Below are positions 41,416 through 49,155 of a DNA stretch of 64,000 nt, piece after piece; the first letter of the stretch is position 1; each line of letters begins with the position of its first letter. The stretch spans positions 1,811,971-1,875,970 of the forward strand of contig NZ_KK211190.1 in NCBI RefSeq assembly GCF_000620865.1. Reading direction: 5' to 3'. Under the pieces are notes generated by a model. It did no database searches. It saw nothing but the letters and a program-made list of their open reading frames with translations, and had not been told where the DNA came from. The position numbers were made by a program, and so were the translations under genes. The DNA is from Exiguobacterium sibiricum 7-3. Lineage in GTDB: Bacteria > Bacillota > Bacilli > Exiguobacteriales > Exiguobacteriaceae.

Positions 41416-42855
41416 TTAATAAAGACCTGTCAGATTGTACAGTCCGATCATCAGGAAGACTGTGACCGTTTTCAGAATCGTAATCATGAAGATATCACGG
41501 TACGACTGACGGTGCGTCAAGCCGGTAACGGCAAGCAACGTGATGACAGCTCCGTTATGCGGTAACGTATCCATACCGCCGGACGCCATCGAGATGACAC
41601 GGTGCATGACTTCCGGCGGGACACCGCCTGACGTGATCGCTTGTGTATATTTATCGGACATCGCACTTAATGCGATTCCCATTCCGCCTGACGCAGAACC
41701 GGTCACACCGGCAAGGGCCGTCGTCGTGACCGCACCATTGACGAGCGGATCGGTGAACGTCGTCGAAATCCCGTTTGATACCGTCTTGAATCCCGGTAAA
41801 GCGGCGATGACGCCGCCGAAGCCGTACTCGGCCCCTGTATTCATGACGGCAAGCAAGGCACCACCGATACTGAGGTTCAGTCCGGCCTGGAAGTTTGTCC
41901 GGACTTTTTTAAAGTCATACAGCATTGCCGAGATGATGCCGATGATCAAGGCCATTTGGACGGACCAGATAGCAAGGACGGCAGGCGTCTCTATTTTCCC
42001 GAATGCTTCGAGACCAATCGCTGCGAAATCAAAGCCTTCCGGATACCAGTTCGGAATCGCAAGCGTGAAGTATTTGTTCATGACGGCGACTAAAATCAAT
42101 GGAACAAAGGCCAACACTTGGCGGTAGACCGGCTGTTGTGCCGTCTCAAGCGTCATTTCCGGCTCGTTTTTCAGTTCCATCTGCGGAGCACTGCTGGCTG
42201 CCGTCGCTTCAAATCCAGCATAGCCTTCTCCTGCTTGATGGGCTTTACGTTTACGTGATTCGAGATAGAACATCCCGACGGTCAAGATTATCAAGCCGCC
42301 GACCGATCCCATGATTGGCGCTGCGTAAATGTCTGTTTTAAAGAACGTCGTTGGAATGACGTTTTGGATTTGCGGTGTTCCCGGCAAGGCGTCCATCGTA
42401 AACGTAAACGCACCAAGGGCAATCGTTCCCGGAATCAGACGTTTTGGGATATTCGCTTCGCGGAACAGGTTTGCTGCGAACGGATAGACGGCAAAGACGA
42501 CGACGAACAGGCTGACGCCGCTGTACGTCAAGATTGCTCCGAGCAGAACGATAGCGAGAATCGCCCGTTTCGCTCCGATCATCCGAATGATCGACTTCGC
42601 AATCGATTCGGCGATCCCTGACATCTCGACGACTTTCCCGAAAATCGCTCCAAGCAGGAAGACCGGGAAGTAGGCTTTGATGAAGCCGACCATTTTTTCC
42701 ATAAATATGTTCGAGAAGAATGGTAAGACCCAATCTGGATTCGTCAACAAGACGGCGAACAAGGCACAGATGGGAGCAAACAAGATGACTGAAAAGCCAC
42801 GGTAAGCGACGAACATTAATAAAGATAAGGCAAGAAGAATGATAATCAGTTCCAT
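41416..42855 (-). CDS. GntP-family permease, probably for 3-hydroxybutyrate or related short-chain acids
   Basis: A 479-residue membrane protein of the gluconate permease family with about 12 helices. Typical segments are AYFPVFLLGAIFGKVVEMSGIAESIAK, LTYSGVSLFVVVFAVYPFA, and TGSASGGMGIALSAMSDKY followed by ISMASGGMDTLPHNGAVITLLAVTGL. It heads an operon with scoA, scoB, 3-hydroxybutyrate dehydrogenase and a thiolase, as does YxjC in Bacillus, so uptake of 3-hydroxybutyrate or acetoacetate is the best inference. A cre site lies 23 bp before the start and a perfect palindrome lies further upstream. Confidence 0.88.
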   Translation of the reverse strand: MELIIILLALSLLMFVAYRGFSVILFAPICALFAVLLTNPDWVLPFFSNIFMEKMVGFIKAYFPVFLLGAIFGKVVEMSGIAESIAKSIIRMIGAKRAILAIVLLGAILTYSGVSLFVVVFAVYPFAANLFREANIPKRLIPGTIALGAFTFTMDALPGTPQIQNVIPTTFFKTDIYAAPIMGSVGGLIILTVGMFYLESRKRKAHQAGEGYAGFEATAASSAPQMELKNEPEMTLETAQQPVYRQVLAFVPLILVAVMNKYFTLAIPNWYPEGFDFAAIGLEAFGKIETPAVLAIWSVQMALIIGIISAMLYDFKKVRTNFQAGLNLSIGGALLAVMNTGAEYGFGGVIAALPGFKTVSNGISTTFTDPLVNGAVTTTALAGVTGSASGGMGIALSAMSDKYTQAITSGGVPPEVMHRVISMASGGMDTLPHNGAVITLLAVTGLTHRQSYRDIFMITILKTVTVFLMIGLYNLTGLY

Positions 42856-42877
42856 GGTGGATCTCCTTTAATTTTTT

Positions 42878-42892
42878 AGTAAGCGCTTTCAA
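42878..42892 (-). promoter_or_regulatory. Catabolite-responsive element (cre) of the ketone-body operon
   Basis: On the minus strand TTGAAAGCGCTTACT fits the CcpA consensus WTGNAARCGNWWWCA with one mismatch at the last position. It lies just after the inferred start point, a usual place for repression. Confidence 0.8.
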
Positions 42893-42905
42893 TTGCTTCT
42901 TCATC

Positions 42906-42934
42906 ATTTAACAATTGAATCCACGAATGGTCAA
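42906..42934 (-). promoter_or_regulatory. Candidate SigA promoter of the ketone-body operon
   Basis: TTGACC (42929-42934), 17-bp spacer, TTAAAT (42906-42911) on the minus strand. The weak -10 suits an activator-dependent promoter. Confidence 0.5.
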
Positions 42935-42946
42935 TCAAAAACCGCA

Positions 42947-42971
42947 AACCTATAAGTACAGCTTATAGGTT
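42947..42971. promoter_or_regulatory. Perfect 10-bp palindrome upstream of the ketone-body promoter
   Basis: AACCTATAAG-TACAG-CTTATAGGTT has two perfect 10-bp arms with a 5-bp spacer. It is centred about 60 bp before the inferred start point, upstream of the -35, where class I activators bind. It could also act on the divergent GGDEF gene. A terminator role is excluded by the lack of a T-run. Confidence 0.65.
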
Positions 42972-43110
42972 CTATAACTTCACATTATAGACACATTTTC
43001 TTTTTTGATGTCTTTTTCGGAAATCTTTTAGGTAGATGAAGGATTGTTTGACGTCAGTAGCGTATTCTAACGGTAGAACGATTTGTCACACGAAAGCAAG
43101 GTGCGTAAAT

Positions 43111-44232
43111 TTGAAAACCATTCTTTATGATCTCCTCCATAACCTGACCCTATTGATGAGTGGCTTTTATCTCCTCGGAAAACTGTCACCTCATCCGATC
43201 ACCGTCGATTCCAAACGTTCGATCCGTATTCTGTACGGAATCAGCCTGAGCGTCTTATCTTGGTTGCTGATGCAGCTGACGATTGAGCCGGTTCCAGGTG
43301 TCCTGGTTGATTTGCGGCACATTCCCGTCATCGTCGCCGCTTATTTTGCCGGTCCGTTGCCGACGATGATCGTGACGATCGTCATCATTCTTTACCGGTT
43401 CAGCGTTAATCTGAACAGTTCGGCTTATGTCGCGGCACTGTTCATCACTTTGATCGCTGTCGGGACGTCGCTGCTCGTCAAATGGCTTCCGATCTATTCC
43501 AAGCGGACCTTTACGATTGTCACGGTGTATGCGACTGTCCTGCACGGAATCGTCTTGACATACGTCTTAGCTGACTCGGGATTCATCATGGACATACTTA
43601 GCGTCGTCCTGCCTGCCTCCTTCATCAGCAGTTGGATCGCTCTTGTCATCATCCGTGACATCCGGTTGACGAAACAGTCGATGCGGACATGGCAACAAAC
43701 AGCACAACGTGATTTTTTGACCGGCTTACATAATTTTCGTGCTTTCACGGATCATTTTGACGATTTAAAACAACAAACGATTTTACAACAGCATGAAGTG
43801 GCGTTGATTACGATCGATATCGATCACTTCAAGCATGTCAATGATACGTTCGGTCACGAAGCCGGTGACGAGGTGTTACGTCAATTCGCCTCCCGTTTAC
43901 GGGACGGAGTGACGGACGCCGGTTTCATCTCCCGCAACGGCGGCGAGGAATTTTCCGTTCTCGTCGAACAGTTGACAGAGCCAAAAGTCTTGGCGCTGGC
44001 GGAACAGTTACGGGAACGGATTGCGACGACCCCGTTTCAGTTAACGAACGGTGCTCAGTTGCCGTTGACCGCTTCGTTCGGTGTCGCCCATTTTCCAAAA
44101 TCGACATCAGAAATTCAACAACTGGTCACGGATGCGGACTTAACACTGTATCATTCCAAACAAAACGGGCGGAACCAGGTCACACTTTTTGCACGGGAAC
44201 TCGAAGTAGCGGTTACCCGCACTGTCGATTAG
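43111..44232 (+). CDS. Diguanylate cyclase with LytS-type membrane sensor
   Basis: A 373-residue protein. The first about 190 residues hold five to six hydrophobic helices of the 5TM-LYT type (LHNLTLLMSGFYLLGKLSPHP at the start, LRHIPVIVAAYFAGPLPTMIVTI later), which sense cell-surface or small ligands. The C-terminal GGDEF domain is intact: DFLTGLHNFRAF, TIDIDHFKHVNDTFGHEAGDEVL and RNGGEEF. It should therefore make cyclic di-GMP. No RxxD inhibitory site stands in the usual place. The start is taken as TTG 43111, since AAGGTG lies at the right distance and the first residues MKTILYDLLHNL fit the family; an ATG at 43036 has no good site. Confidence 0.82.
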   Translation: MKTILYDLLHNLTLLMSGFYLLGKLSPHPITVDSKRSIRILYGISLSVLSWLLMQLTIEPVPGVLVDLRHIPVIVAAYFAGPLPTMIVTIVIILYRFSVNLNSSAYVAALFITLIAVGTSLLVKWLPIYSKRTFTIVTVYATVLHGIVLTYVLADSGFIMDILSVVLPASFISSWIALVIIRDIRLTKQSMRTWQQTAQRDFLTGLHNFRAFTDHFDDLKQQTILQQHEVALITIDIDHFKHVNDTFGHEAGDEVLRQFASRLRDGVTDAGFISRNGGEEFSVLVEQLTEPKVLALAEQLRERIATTPFQLTNGAQLPLTASFGVAHFPKSTSEIQQLVTDADLTLYHSKQNGRNQVTLFARELEVAVTRTVD

Positions 44233-44288
44233 GGATGGACGAATCCGGAGAAATCGGCTACGTTTGATGGTGAGGAAGGTGATTGATC

Positions 44289-44465
44289 ATGAAATTAACA
44301 AAAGGACCTTACATTATCATCGGTCTGCTACTCGGACTGCTCTTCGGCTTCATCGGGGATAATTTTTACCTGTATGTCTCCGCCGGAATTTTAGTCGGAG
44401 CGATGCTCGAAGGGTATGTTGCCTGGCAACAACGAAAAGAACGAAACAAATCCAATCATTCTTAA
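44289..44465 (+). CDS. Small two-helix membrane protein
   Basis: A 58-residue protein with two hydrophobic stretches (YIIIGLLLGLLFGFIGD and YLYVSAGILVGAMLEGYVAW) joined by a short Asn/Phe turn, and a charged C-terminus (QQRKERNKSNHS). The ATG at 44289 lies 8 nt after GAGGAAGG. It is 12 bp before the DUF350 gene in the same direction, so both are likely made together. No family is recognised. Confidence 0.7.
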   Translation: MKLTKGPYIIIGLLLGLLFGFIGDNFYLYVSAGILVGAMLEGYVAWQQRKERNKSNHS

Positions 44466-44477
44466 GGAGGTACTACG

Positions 44478-44882
44478 ATGGGCTTCAGTGAACTGTTTGT
44501 CTCGACACTTGCGTATATCGGAGTCGCAACACTTTTACTCGCAATCGGGGTGGTCCTGTTTGAAGTGACGACCAAATCAAAAGAGATGGAGCTGATTCGT
44601 CAGGGAAAAAAAGCCGCCGTCTACGCGTTCGGCGGACGGATCCTTGGTCTTGCAATCGTTCTCTACTCAAGTATCACGAACTCGGTCAGCATCCTCGACA
44701 TGGTCTTATGGGGAGCTTTAGCAATCGTCTTCCAAATCGTCCTGTTTTATTTGGCAGACCTGATCATTCCGCGGATCAGCATGACGAAAGAAATCGATGC
44801 CAATAATGAAGCCGTCGGTTTATTATTGCTGTTTCTTTCAATTTCGATCGGTTTGATCATCGCCGGTTCCCTTACATACTAA
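44478..44882 (+). CDS. DUF350-family membrane protein
   Basis: A 134-residue protein with four hydrophobic helices. The arrangement VSTLAYIGVATLLLAIGVVLFEV, charged loop, GGRILGLAIVLYSSITNSVSILDMVLWGALAIVFQIVLF, DLIIPRISMTKEIDANNEAVGLLLLFLSISIGLIIAGSL is that of DUF350, whose conserved xNxAVG motif is present as NNEAVG. AAGGAGG precedes the ATG. Function is unknown; in other bacteria DUF350 genes travel with polyamine-related or stress genes. A strong bidirectional terminator follows. Confidence 0.8.
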   Translation: MGFSELFVSTLAYIGVATLLLAIGVVLFEVTTKSKEMELIRQGKKAAVYAFGGRILGLAIVLYSSITNSVSILDMVLWGALAIVFQIVLFYLADLIIPRISMTKEIDANNEAVGLLLLFLSISIGLIIAGSLTY

Positions 44883-44926
44883 AAAAAGCGCCAACAATCC
44901 GGTCGTGGATTGTCGGCGCTTTTCAT
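44882..44926. terminator. Bidirectional terminator
   Basis: AAAAGCGCCAACAATCC / GGATTGTCGGCGCTTTT with a 6-nt loop and A/T flanks, between converging genes. Confidence 0.93.
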
Positions 44927-45180
44927 TTCTCCAGATCTTCGAGTTCTTTTTGCGAACGGGGATAGCCGTTCGCCTGCCACTCCGCCCGGTAAATCGAATC
45001 GAGCTTCGTCAATCCAACTTCATCCGGATCTTTGTCGGCATCTGGACTTGAGTCCTGATCGAGATGCGTTAAATACTCTTTTAACGGATCTGTATTTTTT
45101 TGCTCTTTGTTTTTCAATAAAAGAAGACCGGCTCCCGCTAACACACTCGCTCCGAACACATAACGCTTTCGTAACCGCAT
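44923..45180 (-). CDS. Small membrane-anchored hypothetical protein
   Basis: An 85-residue protein with a basic start and one hydrophobic helix (MRLRKRYVFGASVLAGAGLLLL), followed by a charged, probably disordered part (DQDSSPDADKDPDE) and a helical end (LDSIYRAEWQANGYPRSQKELEDLEK). The ATG at 45180 has AGAAGGG before it. It follows rpiA by 30 bp in the same direction. The C-terminal segment with AEWQANGYPRS resembles small proteins often found beside rpiA in this group, but no function can be given. Confidence 0.65.
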   Translation of the reverse strand: MRLRKRYVFGASVLAGAGLLLLKNKEQKNTDPLKEYLTHLDQDSSPDADKDPDEVGLTKLDSIYRAEWQANGYPRSQKELEDLEK

Positions 45181-45210
45181 CGGTTTCCCTTCTTTCTCCC
45201 AAAACACCAG

Positions 45211-45909
45211 TTAGACAAGTCCGCCCCCGTCCCGTAAGTCAGGATGTGCCAGCTGTCTGACTTGTCCTTGCTCAACGGTCAGGACGTGATCGGGTTGTCG
45301 TTCGAAATAACCGGTTTCGAGCACTCCTGTCAAACTTTTCAGTTCCTTGGCAAAGTGTTGGACGTCCTGGACCTGCTTGAGATCGACATCCAATATCAGA
45401 TGTCCGCCGTCCGTCACAAACGGTTTTCCGCCCTGCTCCCGTAGCGTCACGTCGACATGCTTGTCCTGTAAAAAACGTTCGACATACGGTCTCGCAAACG
45501 CATCGATTTCAACTGGTAGCGGTCCGGTCAGATGATGAACGAATTTCGAAGCATCGGCCAAATAGAGAACTTCCCGGCTCATCAGCGCGACGACTTTTTC
45601 GCGGAACAGTGCACCACCGCCGCCTTTGAGCACCCGGAAATGTGGATCGATTTGATCAATCCCGTCGACGATCAGGTCAATGTGCGTCACTTCTTCGAGC
45701 GACAGAAGTGGGATGTTCAACCGGTTGGCTTGTTCGACCGTCTCGTTGGATGTTGCGACCCCTTGCACCTGTCCGCCTTCTTCGACCCATTTCCCTAAGA
45801 CATCGATGAAACTCCGGGTCGTCGAACCCGTCCCAAGACCAAGAATCATCCCGTTCCTGACATGCTTGATGGCGGCTTTCGCCAGTATCGTTTTCTCCTG
45901 TTCATACAT
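45211..45909 (-). CDS. rpiA: Ribose-5-phosphate isomerase A
   Basis: A 232-residue cytoplasmic enzyme interconverting ribose 5-phosphate and ribulose 5-phosphate in the pentose phosphate pathway. Substrate-binding and catalytic loops are all present: [44 protein letters not shown] with the catalytic Asp/Glu region, and [15 protein letters not shown]. The ATG at 45909 follows GGAGG by 7 nt. It may be co-transcribed with the M3 peptidase gene 46 bp upstream and with the small membrane protein downstream. Confidence 0.95.
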   Translation of the reverse strand: MYEQEKTILAKAAIKHVRNGMILGLGTGSTTRSFIDVLGKWVEEGGQVQGVATSNETVEQANRLNIPLLSLEEVTHIDLIVDGIDQIDPHFRVLKGGGGALFREKVVALMSREVLYLADASKFVHHLTGPLPVEIDAFARPYVERFLQDKHVDVTLREQGGKPFVTDGGHLILDVDLKQVQDVQHFAKELKSLTGVLETGYFERQPDHVLTVEQGQVRQLAHPDLRDGGGLV

Positions 45910-45955
45910 CCGCACCCCTCCTTCGTTAATACTCTATTCCCGATTGCTCAGGAGT

Positions 45956-47689
45956 TCAATCGACTGGTATAAGCGAATCCGTCTCCTTCAGGTACAAGAC
46001 AATGCTGTCACGTAACGGGGTAAGGGACTGTTGCCAAAAAGCAACGGATTGCGGATCTCCTCCGAGATGACGTTCAATCAATTCTTCGATTGAAGCCTGT
46101 CCTGAATCCCGCAACAACGGTTCGAATTGACTGGTGAACGCCGCTTTGGATTGTTTGACGGACGCATACAACTGGTTACTCAACAAGTATCCGACGGTGT
46201 AGGGAATGTTGTAGAACGGTTTTCCCGTATCATAAAAATGACCGACATAAATCCATTTATAAGGAGTCGGTTCCGCCAATACATCTCCGTAAAAACGCGC
46301 ATCTTCCTCCCACATCAGTTCATCCATTCGGTCGCTTGAGATCGGTCCCCGTTGCCGCTCGGCGTAAAAACGTTGTTCAAACCGGAACATGTTCGGAATC
46401 GTTCCGACGTATTTTAATCCTTCATTGATTTTAATTTCAAGCATCGCCAGTTTCTCCTCACGCTCCGACTGTTCGATGACGGCATCAAGGACCAGGTTTT
46501 CCATGAATGTCGATGCCGTCTCAGCGATACTTGTGCCTTTAATCTGATCAAGGAACGGCAACTCGTGTAACAGCGAATTATGATAAGCATGACCCAGTTC
46601 ATGAGCAAGCGTGACGACATCGGGATACGCTTCCCGGTACGTCATGAAGATCCGGCTTTCTTTAGCGACCGGGAAAGATGCACAGAAACCGCCTTCTGCT
46701 TTACCCGATCGGTTTTCGGCATCAACCCATCCTGCTTCGAACACGGTTTTCGTAAAGGTCGCCAACCGCGGGTGAAGTCGGTCAAATTGATGCAGAATAA
46801 TCGATTGTGCATTTGCATAGGAAACATGACCCTGTGAGGTAAAGGTATTCGCCTCTACATCGTGCCATGCCGGTTCAGTGACGTGGGCGAGACGAAACTT
46901 CCGTTCGTAATAGGACTGGAACAACGGACGATTTTGATCAATTGCCGCAAGCAACGCTTCAATCGTCGATTTTTTGATCCGGTTTTGTTCACACAGTTCG
47001 GTTAACGGGTCGTTCCATCCCCGTTTCGCATACACTTGCAACCGAAAACCGGCAATCCGGTTTAGAATCATCGCAAAGTCATCTCGTTCAGCAGCACATG
47101 TCTCAACGACAGCTGCCGCAGCTGTTTGCCGATCACTTCGTGTCGCTCCATGGAACGCTTGATGCAGGGCATGTCCAATCGTGACGTTTGTTTCATCAAG
47201 TGGAACCCGTAAGCCGGTCAAACGCTGTTCATATAACTGTTCCCATGCTGAAAATCCGTCAATTGCTAGTGCCTGAATTAATTTTTCCTGCTTTGCCGGA
47301 AGACGCCGTTCCATGATGGTGCGGCGTTCGGTCAGATAATAAGAAGACGTGTCAGATTGCAGTGTTGTCCATTCTTCTTCAGATAGTGTCCGTAACCGTT
47401 CTTCAAAAATCGTTTCAGTCGTCCCGAGACTTGCCTGCAGTCTATCGGTCTTCTCAAGTAGCCGGCTCACTTCTTGACGCGAAACATCTTCCGCGTACAG
47501 GCAATACACAAAATCACTCAGCTCTTCGATATGGCACCTGATTTGCTCAAGCTTCATCAATTGGGCCGAAATCGGTGTTTGACCGGTTCCGAACTGTTCG
47601 AATTCCTGCTGTAACGCCTTGAACGTCTGTTTCACGTCCTCAATCGAATACAGTTTTTCGAGTTGCCAGCGGGATTGCGTAATCGACAT
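45956..47689 (-). CDS. M3-family oligoendopeptidase (PepF-like)
   Basis: A 577-residue zinc peptidase of the M3 (thimet/PepF) family that degrades short peptides in the cytoplasm. The zinc motif is TLAHELGHAYHNSLL (HExxH) near residue 370, and the third ligand follows in SIAETASTFMENLV. N-terminal helical parts (SRWQLEKLYSIEDVKQTF) are typical. The ATG at 47689 has AAAGGAGG 6 nt before it. The length is close to that of PepF-like enzymes (560-610). Confidence 0.9.
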   Translation of the reverse strand: MSITQSRWQLEKLYSIEDVKQTFKALQQEFEQFGTGQTPISAQLMKLEQIRCHIEELSDFVYCLYAEDVSRQEVSRLLEKTDRLQASLGTTETIFEERLRTLSEEEWTTLQSDTSSYYLTERRTIMERRLPAKQEKLIQALAIDGFSAWEQLYEQRLTGLRVPLDETNVTIGHALHQAFHGATRSDRQTAAAAVVETCAAERDDFAMILNRIAGFRLQVYAKRGWNDPLTELCEQNRIKKSTIEALLAAIDQNRPLFQSYYERKFRLAHVTEPAWHDVEANTFTSQGHVSYANAQSIILHQFDRLHPRLATFTKTVFEAGWVDAENRSGKAEGGFCASFPVAKESRIFMTYREAYPDVVTLAHELGHAYHNSLLHELPFLDQIKGTSIAETASTFMENLVLDAVIEQSEREEKLAMLEIKINEGLKYVGTIPNMFRFEQRFYAERQRGPISSDRMDELMWEEDARFYGDVLAEPTPYKWIYVGHFYDTGKPFYNIPYTVGYLLSNQLYASVKQSKAAFTSQFEPLLRDSGQASIEELIERHLGGDPQSVAFWQQSLTPLRDSIVLYLKETDSLIPVD

Positions 47690-47769
47690 AATTCTTCCTC
47701 CTTTAGTCAAGTCATTTCGTTTTCTTCGGCTTTCCTTCCGATGAGACCTGCCAATCGACTACTTTGCTA

Positions 47770-47803
47770 ACAAAAAAACATCCTTCCGCTGACGAAAGGA
47801 TGT
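47770..47803 (-). terminator. Intrinsic terminator of the hemolysin-III-like gene
   Basis: On the minus strand ACATCCTTTC / GGAAGGATGT with a short loop, followed by TTTTTTTG. Confidence 0.8.
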
Positions 47804-47816
47804 GTGGATTGACTCA

Positions 47817-48464
47817 TTAAATGACGAAGAAATAGACACAAAGGAAATGCGCCAAGCTGCCTAACAGGACGAACACATGGAAAATCTCGTGGAAACCGAG
47901 GTGTTTGAACGAAAGAACACGCGGTTTTAAACCGTAGATAATGCCACCGATCGTATAAAAAATCCCGCCGAGGAATAATAAACCGATTCCGATTGGCGAC
48001 AGGACCTCTGCGAGCGGTGTGATCGCAAAGACCATGATCCATCCCATCCCGATATACAGCGTTGTCGATAACCAGCGCGGACTGTTGAACCAGACGAGTT
48101 TAAAGGTGATGCCGAAGACAGCAATCAGCATGACGATACTGAACAATACCCAGCCGGTCGGTCCGTTCAGACTGATCAGACAAAACGGGGCGTAGGAACC
48201 GGCAATCAGCAGATAAATCATTGAGTGATCGAGACGTCTCCATGTCGCAATGGCCCGGTCACTCGCCAGTACCATATGATATGTCGCCGAGACCGCGTAC
48301 AAGGCAATCATGCTGACACCAAAGATGATCGCCGCGACGATTGGTAGTCCGGCGCCCCGCTCCAGTGCTGCTTTGATGACCAGGGCCAGCAATCCGATAA
48401 AGGCGAAGACGGCTCCGCCAAGGTGGGTCAGACCATTGATGGGTTCTCTCATATACGTTTTCAT
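47817..48464 (-). CDS. Hemolysin III family (TrhA/YplQ-like) seven-helix membrane protein
   Basis: A 215-residue integral membrane protein of the PAQR-related hemolysin III family with seven helices. Conserved parts are EPINGLTHLGGAVFAFIGLLAL, SATYHMVLASD (the SxxxH zinc motif), RRLDHSMIYLLIAGSYAPF (Asp), and HLGFHEIFHVFVLLGSLAHF (HxxxH). These residues form a zinc site at the cytoplasmic side. In Bacillus relatives the protein affects membrane fluidity. An operator-like palindrome lies directly upstream of the ribosome site. Confidence 0.9.
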   Translation of the reverse strand: MKTYMREPINGLTHLGGAVFAFIGLLALVIKAALERGAGLPIVAAIIFGVSMIALYAVSATYHMVLASDRAIATWRRLDHSMIYLLIAGSYAPFCLISLNGPTGWVLFSIVMLIAVFGITFKLVWFNSPRWLSTTLYIGMGWIMVFAITPLAEVLSPIGIGLLFLGGIFYTIGGIIYGLKPRVLSFKHLGFHEIFHVFVLLGSLAHFLCVYFFVI

Positions 48465-48480
48465 AAATTCCCTCCGTTTT

Positions 48481-48503
48481 TATGTAGTTTTAAATACTAC
48501 ATA
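48481..48503. promoter_or_regulatory. Operator-like palindrome upstream of the hemolysin-III gene
   Basis: TATGTAGT-TTTAAAT-ACTACATA has perfect 8-bp arms with a 7-bp spacer, and ends about 17 bp before the hemolysin-III start. The arms suggest a dimeric repressor site in the leader or promoter. Confidence 0.6.
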
Positions 48504-48577
48504 GCGTTATATGAACATTCTATCATACACTAGAGAAATAGGAAGCCATTCCGCATTATTTTTTTGGAGGTATTTTC

Positions 48578-49099
48578 ATGACACAGTCAGATCAACCGAA
48601 ACCATCACTCGACCGCCAGTTGGAATTAACGGATATCCCGAACATCGACCTCTACATGGATCAAGTCATCCAATTGTTTGAACGGACGTTTGAAGAGACG
48701 ACACGGACGGAAGGCGAAACGATTTTAACAAAGACGATGATTAACAATTACGCCAAGAAAAAATTGTTTTTCCCGGTCACGAATAAAAAGTATACAAAAA
48801 ATCACCTGATCTTGATTAGTCTGATTTATCAATTGAAAGGAACGTTCTCCATCAATGACATCAAAACGATTTTAACGGACTTGAATACCGGTGTTACGGA
48901 ACAAACGATTGATTTAGAAGATTTTTATCAAACGTATCTCGATACGACGGCGGCCAATCAGACCTTTTTTGAGGAGCAGCACCCTCAGACGGATGATTTG
49001 GGTCATCTCGAACAGTTGCAACTGATTTTATCGCTCGCCCACATGAGTAACTTGTACCGCCGAGCGGCCGAGCGATTGATTGACCGATTAGAAAAGTAA
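48578..49099 (+). CDS. DUF1836-family protein
   Basis: A 173-residue cytoplasmic protein with the DUF1836 pattern: IPNIDLYMDQVIQLFE, then LTKTMINNYAKKKLFFPVTNKKYTKNHLILISLIYQLKGTFSINDIKTILTD, which resembles the HTH half of MerR-type proteins. It may bind DNA, but no ligand domain is present; the C-terminal part (residues 115-173) is a charged helix pair. GGAGG precedes ATG 48578. It is followed after about 55 bp by the DUF4003 gene in the same direction. Confidence 0.75.
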   Translation: MTQSDQPKPSLDRQLELTDIPNIDLYMDQVIQLFERTFEETTRTEGETILTKTMINNYAKKKLFFPVTNKKYTKNHLILISLIYQLKGTFSINDIKTILTDLNTGVTEQTIDLEDFYQTYLDTTAANQTFFEEQHPQTDDLGHLEQLQLILSLAHMSNLYRRAAERLIDRLEK

Positions 49100-49155
49100 C
49101 CGTCTTTCTTTTGTGTGTCATGGTAAAATAGGGAAAAAAGGATGAGGTGCAGGAG

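Noticed and set aside
42947-42971. Intrinsic terminator for a transcript entering from either side
   Set aside because: The stem is A/T-rich and no T-run follows on either strand; both flanking genes are divergent, so a terminator is not expected.
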